The translations under genes and the position numbers were made by a program. Positions 1 through 12,400 of a DNA stretch of 64,000 nt are shown here, piece by piece. Where the stretch lies: the NCBI GenBank assembly GCA_917880885.1, contig OU862919.1, positions 16,386,001 to 16,450,000 of the forward strand, in the 5' to 3' direction. The first letter of the stretch is position 1. The number at the start of each line of letters is the position of its first letter. The notes beneath the pieces were generated by a model. That model was given only the letters and a program-made list of their open reading frames with translations. It was not told the origin of the DNA and did no database searches. The stretch comes from Limnephilus marmoratus (taxonomy: Eukaryota > Arthropoda > Insecta > Trichoptera > Limnephilidae).

Positions 1-303
1 AATCGCTGAGAAATTCTAAAAATCGGGAGATTTTATGCCGTTCCGGTAGATCGGGAGATGAAGGGAAAAATCGGGAGATCTCCCGTAAAATCGGGAGCTT
101 CGGTAACACTGGGTCTGCGTCTCTGCGTGGAGGCAGGCGTGAGCGGTGACTCACCGCTCAGCCGCCCTGCCCCCTTTTGCGCCTCCCGCCAGCCCCGCCC
201 GATGTTTAGCAAAAAGGAGGACTTACAGTAGGTAAGGGAGGACGGGAGGACAAAACATGGAAAAGGAGGACATGTCCTCCTTTTGGATACCATCTGGCAA
301 CCC
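1..303. mobile_element. End of a terminal-inverted-repeat element cut by the window edge
   Basis: The stretch repeats the phrase tcgggaga several times and closes with ggacatgtcctcc followed by a GGCAACCCTA terminus near 300. That terminus resembles the GGGTTGCCA ends seen elsewhere in the window (7832, 49672). The other end lies outside the window, so superfamily and size are not known. No convincing protein is encoded. It abuts and truncates the PIF/Harbinger-derived repeat that starts at 306. Confidence 0.4.
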
Positions 304-305
304 TA

Positions 306-1025
306 CTTGAGGATGACAGAAAAACAATTTGATGAGCTGCTTTCCAAAATTGGCGATAAAATTTTTCAGAGATGTTTAAATTAATAATAATTACTACTAA
401 CTACAGTAACCGGAGAAGCAAGGAAATAATGCATATTTCGTTAAAGTAGCTTTACCATAACCTAAAAACGACAACGCCAAACGTCAAAGTTTGACATAGG
501 TAGTTATTGTTATTAGATTTGTACAAATTATTTTTTCTTTCAATTTATGCGTATTAATGGTGACGCATGTCTCTGAATATTTACCGCTGTTTTCTGTCAT
601 TATCATAATATATTGGGTAGGTAGTGTAAATGAAACACATATTATTTATTGCAGTATCACGGGCATTTCTATTTTTGTACACTTCTTGCTTTTGATCCCA
701 AAAACAGGGATGCATAAATCTGAACATCAAATCATCCGACCATTTCAGATATTTTTTCGTATAAAACGGATTCCATGACGGTAGAAACTAGGAATGTCTA
801 ACGAATATTGACATAAATGTTTGACGTCTACTTGTGCCCGCGAGTAACTATGGTAACCAAGATGGCGCGATCATACTCGAACGTCAAAAGTAGACGGGCT
901 ATCAACTTTAGTTGGTCAACAAAAAACTTGTTCAACTTTGTTGAAAGAAGGTTCACACTCACACCTGTCAATATGCTTTCAAGTGTCGAGTTGATCAACT
1001 AAAATTGAATCGTGTGAACCGGCTA
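306..1025. mobile_element. PIF/Harbinger-derived repeat, copy 1
   Basis: This copy is an inverted relative of the repeat at 51415-52310. A short + strand stretch at 309-375 reads MTEKQFDELLSKIGDKIF, which resembles the N-terminal region of Harbinger (HARBI1-like) transposases. Divergently on the - strand (about 780 down to 650) lies a broken copy of the MADF-like frame that is better kept at 51695-51883. The outer end carries GGTTCACACGATTCAA, the presumed terminal inverted repeat. Both frames are short and interrupted, so it is a non-autonomous relic. The 5' side is cut by the element at 1-303. Confidence 0.55.
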
Positions 1026-1350
1026 ATAGAAAAACAAGAAATGTACAAACACATGTGCCGGCAGTGTTACCAGCTCTCAAAACTATTTATCCCTATATTA
1101 TGAATTACAACTATCTCAACGGCCGTATTCTTAAACCAAAAGTATGAAAATTCGTTGTCTTTTTTTTTCATAAGTTTTTATTCCAGTAAAAAAGAAAATA
1201 ACATTTTCACTTACTTAACTAGAATATTGAATTATGTACTTTTTACATTGTATTACATAGTTTTTACATTACATGGTTTTTACATTTCATAACCTTAGAT
1301 TACATTAGATTGCAATACTAACATTTACATGATATTATATTACCATACGA
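1026..1350. other. AT-rich stretch, no gene seen
   Basis: AT-rich DNA with tttacatt repeats. It probably includes the 3' tail of the LINE remnant that follows, but I see no independent feature. Confidence 0.5.
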
Positions 1351-1352
1351 TA

Positions 1353-1771
1353 TTATTCACTATCACTACTTTGTTTTTTGTGAATAAACATGAACAATTT
1401 TTTTTTGAATTTGCACACACTTTTTTCGTTTTTGATATCATCTGGAAGGCAATTATATAAATTGCCCCCCTCGTAAGTAATTGATTGCTTACCGTAGTTA
1501 GTATGAATGGTGTTTAAACGTATGTTATCGTGTAAAATATTTGTGTACTTGGGACGTTTTAATGAATTCTGTGTTTGTATGTATGAGTTTATTATTTATT
1601 TTGTATATAAGGACACATATATTGTACACGTATAGTTTTCTTAATGTTAGCAGTTTTGTTTCTAAATATATTTTTTTTGTGGATGTTTTGGATTCGTAGT
1701 GAAATAGTTTTTTGATTATCTTATTTTGAATTACCTGTAATTCATTGATGTATGTTTCATACTTAAAAATG
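1353..1771 (-). pseudogene. Truncated non-LTR retrotransposon, C-terminal end of reverse transcriptase
   Basis: Read on the - strand, this encodes the region just after the RT core of jockey/CR1-type LINEs. It contains LQVIQNKIIKKLF, then an LTLRKLYVYNICVLIYK-type stretch, then SITYEGGNLYNCLPDDIK and a lysine-rich end stopping at 1353-1355. The frame shifts once near 1550, after the KTSQVHKYFTR segment. Nothing of the catalytic RT domain is present, so this is a dead 5'-truncated insertion. The family call rests on the characteristic order of these C-terminal phrases. Confidence 0.6.
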
Positions 1772-1796
1772 CGTAAAAAAATGCGTCTTAAAAATG

Positions 1797-1978
1797 CGTA
1801 ACCTAACCTAACCTAACGCTAGGTTTGTGTAACATGGTTTGTGCCCCTTTATACCGGCTGCTCGCGTCACGGCAAAAAAACATCCCTGTTTTCAAGTAGT
1901 TTAGCGGCTACGCTAGGTTTGTGTAACATGGTTTGTGCCCCTTTATACCGCCTGCTCGCGTCACGGCAAACATTGCGT
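1797..1978. repeat. Direct repeat pair preceded by a (CCTAA)3 run
   Basis: A unit of about 60 bp beginning acgctaggtttgtgtaac and ending gcgtcacggcaaa occurs at about 1816 and again at about 1911, with one mismatch visible (ccggctgc versus ccgcctgc). Just before it lies cctaacctaacctaac, three units matching the complement of the insect telomere repeat TTAGG. Such runs are common by chance in CCTAA-rich insect genomes. Confidence 0.7.
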
Positions 1979-2646
1979 CTTACATTTTAAGATGATATTT
2001 TGAAGAAATCTTTTTTTTCAAAAGACAATCGTTATTTTCGGAATTCATAATTTTAGACAAAAATTCCTTGACTCTACTCAATATTTATAATTGTTTTTCT
2101 GCAGCAGAATAAATATTGTGAAAAGGTACTTACGTGAAGATTGTATCAAACGAAGTAAAGCAAGGTTTTTAATGTAAATCGTAACCTTCGAAGTAAGTGA
2201 TGTGATGAAAACACTATTTCAGTTGTTGGAAACCATTTTATAATATTTCATTTTTATATGTGACATGAAACTACATAATATTTCGTGGTAATAACTACCT
2301 TTGTTTATACGAGTACCTACCTACGCAACAATATTCACCAGTACCTAGTCCAGTCAACCTGTGTCGTAGAACACCAGTTGAAGGAAAAAAATATTATAAA
2401 GCTAATTTTTTCCCCATCGACTACTACCATTTAGACAAGTGTTTAGCCAAAAGTCCCCGCCCCTACCCCTCTTGCTTACCCCAAACATGAAAAGTGTAAG
2501 GGTTTCGTAAATCGCGTCTATCTCGTTTACTAAACACCATATCGGATTGCATTTTTTTTATTCTCTTTGCTATAACATTATCTACAATTAATGTCCTTTC
2601 GTCGTAACTTTTACCGTTTGTTTGTAATTCTTATGTAAAGTTGTAG
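1979..2646. other. Intergenic, nothing recognised
   Basis: AT-rich sequence without a supported open frame, RNA gene or repeat end. Confidence 0.5.
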
Positions 2647-2654
2647 CTCCTATT

Positions 2655-4309
2655 CAGGGCTGGGCAGTATTTGAATTACTTGTAATTGAAATACGTATTT
2701 GAAATACAAATACGTATTTTGTATTTGTATTTCAATTACTTCCTAAAAATGTATTTTGTAATTGGTATTTCAATTACCTGCTGCTGAGGTATTTTGTAAT
2801 TTGTATTTCAAATACTTATGGCTTCAAAATACATTTTCAAATACATTTAGCGATCTTAATAATGATAATGAAAAATAAACTGACATAGATAATACATAGA
2901 CTGAAACGCCAGAATCCTGTACTACTGTCCATGGGTGGTTTGGTATATTTATGTATTGTTCTGAGCTATAGCACTCTTACTAATGATTATTTGTAGTTTT
3001 CTTACCATTGCTTTAAAATGTACTGCACCTTTTTTTATGTCAAGCTAGTTATTATTGTCCTGTGCTATAATAGCACTGTTATTGTACATTTGAATCATAT
3101 TATATGTAATATATTTGTCATTGCTTTGTATTGTACATTTTTGTATCCTAGTATTACCTCAAGCACTATAGGAATAATTTGACTGAATACTAGATTATGT
3201 TAAAGTTAATTACTGTAGAGCACACTTGAAGTGAAATAACACAAAACTGTGCTATACAAATGTCATCTATGTATATAAAAATGAATCCTTGTTTCCCTTG
3301 GTCACGCAATAACTTCAGAACGACTTTACCTATTTCATTCATTTGTTTTTAAAGTTTTCTAATAACTACTTTGTAGAAGGTTATTACGGAATGAAAAATT
3401 AAGCTAATTATGTAGAAAATTGGATAATTTCAGAAAAATTAACGACTATTTTAACTTCGCACGTTTGACAGTTCGCGCGTTTGACGAAATTAAATTTAGC
3501 AGTCAGCTGTTTTTTTTGTAACAAAAGAATTGTCTATGGATTTTTAAAATTATAGATATTTTAAATAGGTACCTATGTTAGGAACCTGATTTGATTGACT
3601 GTTATAATATACAAAAATGAATATTTGTAATATGTAAAAATGAAAATTTGAATAAAAAAATTGTATTAGCTGGCACGCCAGTTGTTTGAAAACTGAATGT
3701 ACTGGGACTGAATATATGGAACGCAGGAGGGGGTTGGCGGGACGGGGGAGAAGGGAGAAGGTAGGCGGGGAAGGTGGAAGGGGAACGTGGGAGGGGAAGC
3801 GGATGCGGGAGGGGAATGGGGACGCACGGGAAAAGACATGCAGGGAGAAACAATTTATTTCTTTGAATATGGCATTGCAACATATGCCGGGAACCAGCTA
3901 GTGTTATTATAATAAAAATTATTATTATTATTGTCTAACACCTACAGTCCTATACCACAAAACTTTGCAAGTGGAGCGGAGACGAGATGTGTCTTCTAAA
4001 CAATACGATTGGTCAATTTTTGCACGTCTCTGTTTCACTCTGCTCAGCTTTGCTTCTATGGAAACACACCCTTAGATAAGGGCACTTACGACAATTTATT
4101 GCAACCAAAGGTTCTACCTAAGCCAAATGTATTTTTATTTTGTAATTTGTATTTTGTATTTGACATTAAAAAATGGTTAAAATACTGTATTTTGTATTTC
4201 AAATACACGACTTGAAAGTATTTTGTATTTCGTATTTTAAATACATGCCAAAAAGTATTTTGTAATTTGTATTTCAATTACAGCAAAGCATGTATTTTGC
4301 CCAGCCCTG
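2655..4309. mobile_element. hAT-like non-autonomous element A, copy 1
   Basis: The ends are CAGGGCTGGGCA and its complement TGCCCAGCCCTG, flanked by a perfect 8-bp target duplication CTCCTATT (2647-2654 and 4310-4317), which is diagnostic for the hAT superfamily. The outer thirds are dense in aaatacaaaatac-type phrases in both orientations. No transposase is present. The centre carries a Helitron-like insertion at 3266-3901. A second, interrupted copy lies at 23033-28415 in the opposite orientation. Confidence 0.85.
3266..3901 (+). mobile_element. Non-autonomous Helitron-like element, copy 1
   Basis: The 5' end is TCTATGTATATAAAAATGAA preceded by A, and the 3' end is CTAG followed by T. This fits Helitron insertion between A and T without target duplication. 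A hairpin (GGCAT, 8-base loop, ATGCC) lies about 9 bases before CTAG, as expected for Helitron termini. The interior has a G-rich run around 3720-3840. No Rep/helicase coding is present. A near copy on the opposite strand lies at 23419-24048 inside the same host element. Confidence 0.75.
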
Positions 4310-4317
4310 CTCCTATT

Positions 4318-5342
4318 ATTACCTTTAAAATGATATAAAATACTTAAGTACTTTATTGGAGATCCAGCGAGACGCAGCCAGTGTAATTCAGAATGCGTAC
4401 TGAGCAGAGAAGATGGACCGCGTTTTTTGTATAAAAAAAACGCGGTCCATCTTCTCTGCTAACCCTTCTATAATTACGGTCGTCACTCTCACAGAAACAG
4501 AGCAACGAAGCGCGTAAGGCGACTGAAACGTAGTGTTTGTAAGATGATTTATGCATTACAGCTACCGACTGAAACGCGGTAGGGATTGTAAATACGCGCC
4601 CCGGGTAGCTAGCTGCGCCACTGCTCGTAGGTATGCTAAATAGTTAACATCTGAATTGCATCCCTGCCCTCTTTTAAATTAATTAATTCTAAATTATACA
4701 AATATTTGCTAAATACATTGTAATGGTATTCAAGGTATAGGTATCCAGCGAATTAAAATATAGAAAACTATAAAAAAATATATTTATGGTAAGTAACAGA
4801 CGTGGGCCGCTTTGCCCGGGTTTGTCACGGAGTTTTTGAAATCAAACTTAGACAGTTACTAAAGAATCAAAGACCCTCTAGTTTTGAATGTCATGTGTGC
4901 AAAATTTCGTCAATCTCGAAATAATACTATCTACTGTTGATTCGTATGAAAATCAAACAAAAGCCGCCCGTGCAGTGTCCCTAAATTGCACCACAGACAT
5001 TCATTCACCTATAAATCGGCAGTAATACATACATCGTCAATCGCCATGTATGTTTTAGTGCCGATTTTTTTAGAGAATTTAATTAATTAATTAACCGATT
5101 TTCTATCTTAATTATTCTCTGTTAGGAGCTCTGACCGGTAGCCTACTGATAACCATCAATAAAGCTACCTCTAAGCTAAAAACAAACCGTTCCTGAGAGT
5201 CACACAAACTAAATAGGTTAAGTATATCTTTCACTGCAACAATCGTATCAATATCATTCGATTATGAACTCTCCACGTCCTCACGTAAACAGCTTAAGTA
5301 CCTAAACCAATATGAAGAAATAGATTATTGTTAAGTATATTA
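4318..5342. other. Intergenic, one perfect hairpin, otherwise nothing recognised
   Basis: Apart from the palindrome at 4404-4460 I see no gene or element ends. The stretch is moderately AT-rich with no long open frame. Confidence 0.5.
4404..4460. repeat. Near-perfect palindrome or hairpin
   Basis: The left arm runs AGCAGAGAAGATGGACCGCG followed by T6. After a very short spacer, the right arm is A8 followed by CGCGGTCCATCTTCTCTGCT. The 20-bp GC-balanced arms match without a mismatch. Confidence 0.9.
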
Positions 5343-5350
5343 TTCTCAAT

Positions 5351-5625
5351 CAAGGGCGGATCCAGGGGGGGGGGGGGTCATGGGGGTCATGACCCCCCGT
5401 GGGCTGGGTTCAGGACCTAGGTGGACCAATAATTAAAATTGTTAAACATAATGTTTTTTATATATTTTTTGTATCTATTATTATCAAAATTACCTACCTA
5501 ATTTTTACTTGTGTCTATTATTATTAAAATTAAATTATAACTTCTTGTGACTTGACCACGACTATGTGACCCCCCCTGGCGCTATATGACCCCCCCCCCT
5601 GGCGCCAAAGCTTGATCCGCCCTTG
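5351..5625. mobile_element. hAT-like MITE
   Basis: The terminal inverted repeats are CAAGGGCGGATC and GATCCGCCCTTG, flanked by a perfect 8-bp duplication TTCTCAAT (5343-5350 and 5626-5633). The interior is non-coding with long G and C tracts just inside the ends. A related element lies at 46910-47280. Confidence 0.9.
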
Positions 5626-5894
5626 TTCTCAATAGCACCGAAAGAACTTATAAAAAAGCATTTCACATATTTTGTAAAGCAGCCATTAATTAGTACCTAT
5701 CATTTTGTTTTCAAAGTTGTAAATTTGAGATAGTTAACAAAATCTTAAATCTTATGTTTACACAGTAGGTATAATTGTTTTGTAATCCATGTTTACGTAA
5801 AAAAACCTTTACTCTGTAATTAAAGGTATTTGTACCCTAAAGAAATTAATAAATAAATTAAGTAACATTAATGATATACCTATCAAACTTATAA

Positions 5895-6060
5895 GGGGGC
5901 ATACATTAATTACGTGAGCTCAAAAGGGGGGGGGGGGTCCAGCAAAATATCAAGTTACTTGAAAAGAATATACGGAGTGGCCCAAATTTATCTTACCAAG
6001 GGGGGGGGGGTAATCGATTCGATTGTAAGAAAAAATGCTCACGTAATTAATGTATGCCCC
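5895..6060. mobile_element. MITE family 1, copy 1 (TAA duplication, ACGT box)
   Basis: The inverted ends are GGGGGCATACATTAATTACG and its complement, with TAA on both sides (5892-5894 and 6061-6063). G-tracts follow the ends on the inside. The 3-bp TWA duplication suggests a PIF/Harbinger-driven MITE. Copy 2 is at 15535-15694. Confidence 0.8.
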
Positions 6061-6063
6061 TAA

Positions 6064-6497
6064 GCCCATGGTTTTTAAGTTAATGAATATACCAGCCCTA
6101 AATCACACCTACCGCCAGAAACAATAGAAAGGAGTTCTCACGTACTCACCGGCCACAATGTCAGGTTTATTTGGAATCTTATTACCTAACAGTGACTCAT
6201 CGTCGTGACGAAACACTGTTGTTGTTGACCTATTTTAGAAAGTCACTCAACGAAAACAATATCCATGTAAAAAGATGTAGCTCCTCTGCTGTTAGTAAAA
6301 TACCGGTTTACCCTCGATTTGTAGTAAAAATTCATTGCTATGTCAAGACACTCGAAGGAACGGCTCGCCAGTTTCATTCGAGTGTAATTTATACTTGTAA
6401 ATAAACCGTTTTATTATTGTTTACGTGAATCCGGTTAGAAATTAATACATTAACTTAATGGATTTTTATGCGATAATATATAAACAATTTACGTAAA
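6064..6497. other. Upstream region of TMEM222
   Basis: AT-rich non-coding sequence leading into the TMEM222 start codon. I see no confident TATA box or other core promoter element. A small open frame at 6171-6404 has no recognisable similarity. Confidence 0.4.
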
Positions 6498-9400
6498 ATG
6501 GAACCAACAATTGATCTCAATAAGAACAGATTTCCTTACTGCATAGTTTGGACTCCTACGCCGGTTTTATCGTGAGTATTATTTTAAATAATAACATTTA
6601 CTTATACCGCTTTATAGTGCCATCGTTTCATACTTATACCTTGTACCGCACCATTCATATTATATTATAAAAAAAACATATATTATACTACTTGCACCCG
6701 TCCCACGCGATTCTTGATAAATGAGTTCATTATTTTATAAAGAGTTTTCGAGCGGCTAGTAAATTTATAAACAAGAATTCCGGTAGGGATGTACTGTATT
6801 TTTCATTGTTTATAAATAGGTACCTTTACTTAAATTAATTAGAAATTAAAAAATACTTTTGTAACATTTTGTATCAAGCGCGATTTTATAATGTCTTCAG
6901 TTTTCATTTCAAATAAAATTAATAAAGGCGGTAAAAGGTTTTTCCGCATTTATCATTCGAACGAAGTTTTTTTGTAGTAGTAGGTACTAGGTAGGGTAGG
7001 CATAAATAAACCAAAACACATGTACTAGGTACCTGCTCCTGCACCTACCCCGCCTGCCCGCGCGAAATAAATAATAGATAAAAATGAAATGGGTTGTCAC
7101 TGCGGTTCCAGGTTATCGTAGACCGAGTGGAACAGGTTCTTTGATCGGTTACTTTTGGAGAAGCGGTTCCTCAAAAGAAAAAAAAAACCGTAGAGTTAAG
7201 GTGGATTGATATTTGTCTGACGTGCCATGTCGTGATGCGTCAGACGGTATCGGTTTCATACATTTATTATGGTAAGGTTTGTATTAGTATTATCGCAATG
7301 TGCCGTGATACCTTGCGTCGTGTCGAGTCAGAAGCGATCTCGATTTTCGTCAGAGTTATGGAGGTGACGGGGCGGATGAGTGGCCGCGTCACGACAGTTC
7401 AGATCAGTGTGCACGTGCCAGTGTTGTGTTGTGACGACTACATTGATTCAAAATATCGTAAAGCGGTAAAGCGTCACCACGTGACATTAGATGTGAATGC
7501 TAGCCATCATGTCAGAGCATATCACGACACGACACGTCAGAAAAATATAAATCCACCTTTAGGGGGGTTGCTACAGAATTCCAGAGAAAAAATTCCCTTT
7601 CTGAGTGGGGGGGAGGGGTGGCTAGAAAATTCAGAGAAAAGGATCTTAATTATTTTGTCGCTTTTTTACGATTTTTTCTAATGTCATTAAAACGAAAACA
7701 AAAAACAGTATTATAGTTTTTCGTTTCCGATATTAGTTCCTCAGATATACAAATTGACCAGGGTTCGAGTGACAGTCAAGGAACAGAGACAGGAATATCG
7801 ACCATACCATCTCTATTGGTGACATTTTTTTCAGGGTTGCATTTCGTGAAGAATTCCCCAAATTGCGAGGAATTTCTAAAATTTTTCAAGGATTGAGTAT
7901 TTTGTGGGGAGAACTTTTTTTGTGGGGAAAATGCAGTGATTATCCAACCATGTTAAAAAAATATCTACGATAATTGTGAGAATATACTTCATTTAATTTT
8001 CTTTAGCTGCAAACTTTCAAACAAATTTCTGTTTAAAGCCTGAACGAAAGAGAAAATCCTAAAATGTCAAGATAATAAAAAAAAAACGATTGCAGTTCAC
8101 ACTTTAACAAAACAATCTCGACCAATACTTGAAAAGTGAAGTCATAATCAAAGCGACCAATGAGCGCAGTCCTAGTAATTTCCGTTTCATAACTCAATCA
8201 ATACTATATATATATTATATAAATTAGTGTAAAAAAAAAAATTAAATAAAAAAAAAATTGGGGCAAACGAATTTTTAATCAAAATAAAAATGTAGGGGGG
8301 GGGGCGCCATCGGTACCTACTGCACAGGGCGCTAGATTTCGTAGATCCGGCCCTGAAGTGACATCATCATCAAAGCGGCCGATAAGCGCAGTTGATGCGT
8401 CGCAGATGCAGTAATCGTCATTTCCATTCCATTTCCATCCAAATCACAGCGGTGCTATAGAAGTTTCACTTAAAAAATAAACGCTTCTCTAAAGAATTGT
8501 TTCATTTTGAAGGTAAAGGAGCTTGTGGGAATTCGAATGTCCATTGTGGATATTTTAGACCATATGCATGGCAACCCTGGTTGTAGATAATATAAAAATA
8601 TAAACGTCAAACGTCAAAGTGGATGGTATATCGGGATTGGTTTATTTATGGGTATGTCTTTGCGTGAAAGGAATTTAAACCATCTAGAAACTAACTAGAA
8701 ACAATATTCACTTAGCGTGGCTCGGTGCGAATACTAGTACATATGTTTTTGTTGTAAAAATATACGAATTCTAGTGCATTTGTTTTGAAAATTGCTCGTC
8801 AAAGTTTAAAATGGATTTGAAAACTATCGCCGCCAATCAACTGAAGCCGCTCATCGCAGGACAACCAACAACTAACCTAGGAGAACTGTGGAAGAATGAC
8901 TCTTGTGTTCTGGTATTCTTTCGTCGTTGGGGCTGCGTGTTCTGCCGCCTTTGGGCTAAAGAAGTATCAGAGATTGCACCCATTCTCAAGAAACACGATG
9001 TAAAGTTAATCGGTATTGGTTTGGAAGATCTTGGCGCTGAAGAATTCAAAGACGGAAATTTTTTCGACGGCGAACTCTACACCGCCGCTACAAAAGACAC
9101 TTACAACTTCTTGGGCTTCAAAAGGTCTTCGTTCTTGTCTGTTATGGCATCTATGCTGTGGAAGGAATCTAGAGATGCTATTTGGAAATCCAGGCACCTG
9201 GGGATTGAAGGCAATCTTAAAGGCGACGCCCTGCAATACGGTGGTGCATTGATTGTTGGAAAGGGAGGAAATCTTTTATCTCATTTTGTCCAAAATGGAC
9301 CTGCTCACCACATGTCTAATGCTGCTATTTTAAAAGCTCTGGGACTGGAGGATGAACTTAAGACTTTGCCAAATTCTGCGGATCCTGATATTGTTACTTC

Positions 9401-12400
9401 TGAAGGAGAAAGTAAGAAATGACGGAGACTTGTAAATTTCAAATTGCCAGCATGCAGCTTCAATATTATGAAATCAATTATCTCACAGAAGGATCTCAAA
9501 TATGTTATGGATAAAATGAATATACTTGGAAAATGTTATTGTATTAGGTAGAGGATAAATTTGTTAAATTATATGAATATAGTTTTTTTTTTACATTAAA
9601 AAAAGTTTTAAATTATACATATTTCCCGTTTCATTTTTACCTGCACAAAACAAATTGCAAGTATGACGTGTTCCTGAAATAAATAATTTGAATTAAATTA
9701 GGTATACCTTATTTAGGTCAGGAATGTTCTCAATTGTAATGCTGACCGTACACACTCACCGAGAGCTCACCACATACTGGATCATTTCAATGTGGATTTC
9801 ATTCAGTGTGGATACTAAGATGGAGGTAACTTTGGAGGCTACCGCTGCTCTTTGTCTTTATACTATAAGCTACTAAAACTTTTTTATATGCACCACAAAA
9901 AAAAATTCCACACTGCTGCATAGACAAAAATTATTGTTATTAGCCGTGTGTTGTGAATATATTGTATGTCTTCGATTTGTTGGGTCCCATGAAACCGATT
10001 CTCTTTTATAAAATTCCAAAAACTCTAACTCGAGCTTATTAGAACACAATGTCTTCAAAAATAGTTGGCGGTCAACTAAAGGAGCGAGTGAGTACATGCT
10101 TGGCCTCGCCTGTTTCATGTGACCAAACGATGTCCTTTGACTCCCCAAAATAACGACACCCGACCAAGAGGGAGCGAGCAAGACAAGGTGAAAGCACCAT
10201 GTACACACTCTCGGTGAGTGTGCTCAGCCAGCATTACACAGATGAAAGAGTTTTTGCTTACATTTGGTATTCCAATCATTCGATTTCTCACCTAACGCAA
10301 GTATCAACTACTTTTTCAGGTGGATAATTCCAATCATAGGGCACATAGGAATTGCAACGTCAAATGGAATAATACGAGACTTCTCATATCCTTACCATGT
10401 CGGGACTGACAAAATGGCCTTCGGAGGCCCGACAAAGTATTGGCAGCTTACCAAAGATAAAGCTTATAACGGCGACGCTGGTTGGGATGCGGCCGTGACT
10501 GAAGCTTCTCACATTTACAGAAAAAGAATGGTGAGTTTTTAATGAAACCCTTAGATTTTGCAGTTTTAAGACTTAATTGTTTGTCGTCCAATAAATTTAC
10601 ACAAGATTTGATTATAAGGGAGCATTGTTGGATGACTTGATGAGTCCCTTATTCAATTTCAAATGAAGGACAGGAATATTGGACTATCTACTTTTAACAT
10701 AGTTTTATTGCTTACATGCTGCAAGTCTACCCACACAAAAATGGTTGAAGTATTGTTACTTTGATTTGTTTTCATTAATGATCTGTACCTATTACAAGTC
10801 GAATGTGGGTAGACTGAGAATATATGAAAGATTATAATATTATGTTAAAACCGGTCTCATTGGGAGTTCAATCGACTACCATATAATACGGGCATGTGCT
10901 TAGTGTGGTAGTCGAAAAACCTTGTAAAAAACTGTATCCACAAGTTATTTTATGAATAAAGAACTAAAAAAAAAATTCCCTCATCTATTAATCTTAGGCG
11001 GCCCCTAGACGCTACAATAACATTGTACAATATATTTTATTGTTCAATAAGATTAAAAGGCGCTTAGAATCCAAACGATCAATTATATTGCACAATAAAA
11101 TGATCAATTATATTGCCCATAAACAAACTGCTCAATGTTTTCTAGTTGATAAAATGAAAAATTGAAAAAATATTGTGCAATACTGACCCTACACGATGCA
11201 ATGGAAAAATATGGTGCAATAAAAATTAAACTCGCTCAAACTTTTGTTCAATCATTGAGCAATCTTCAATATTAACCCTAAACGGTCAATAATATTGCAC
11301 AATTCGTAATATTGAGCAATATAATTGGTCGTCTAGGGGCCGCCTTATGTTGGTTTTTTCTCTAAATTATCACAATTTACACAAGAAAGTGTTAGTTTTT
11401 TCATATTATAAAAAGTAATATCTTCATTTATTAACTTATTTTAAAAACGACTTCCAACATGATAATCACAGAAGAAACTAGTAATTCTTGCAAAATACTA
11501 TTCCTTACAAATTTAACAGGATTAATCAGCCGAGCGATTCTATGTCTTTTGTGGGATCTTTATCGAGATAACGGACCTGATCTCCTGTCAAATTTGTGTG
11601 ATTTTTACATATTTGCTGTCACATATTTTTTTTAAATCGTCTTAAAACACGAATTCCTGCAAGTATGCATGATTATTTATTTTTAATGTACGTTGTTCAT
11701 AGAAAAAGCAAATAAATCACCAAATCTGACAGGAGATCACATCCATTATCTCGGTAACAATCCCACAAAAGAAATAGAATCACTCGGCAGGTTGGCATTT
11801 TAAACTTAAGTTAGCTGGTATTGTAATGGGCCCAGGAAATTGTTTGGAAATTATGAAATCTTTTTCAGCCACCGAGTTGGATAATGCAGCACCGGTTTGC
11901 ATCAGAATTGTTGAGTTAGCACCCTGGAATTGCGGGTTCAATCCTCGGCATATACATATATAGCATAATAATATGATTATTCTATAGAGAATAATACCTT
12001 GTATATAATGGTACTGACACACATGCGCATTAATGAGCATGCTAACTTTACACATTTGCTCATAAATGAGCAAGCTTGGTTTGAGCATACTCATGAATGA
12101 GCGTGCTCAAAGCCAACAATTGAACACACATGCTCTTTATGAGCATGCTTATGTTAAACAAATGTCAACAAATGACCAGTTCCATTCACCCAGAACTAAA
12201 CAATAATTTTATAGCTTGCAACGCAATTATTTAAGAATTTTCTGATGAAAGAAAATAAAATGATTGATTTGATTCCAAGACGTCAACAAATCCGAAAAAC
12301 ACTAAATAATAAAAAATAATTGCTAATTTCAATAGAATGTGGTTTCATTTTGGAGGTAAGGGAACGTACCCATACTACGTGACCAACTTTTTGCAATTTT

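Noticed and set aside
7232..7681. 149-codon open frame on the + strand
   Set aside because: It runs across a MITE terminus into G-rich repeat sequence, resembles no protein family I know, and has no splice or promoter context.
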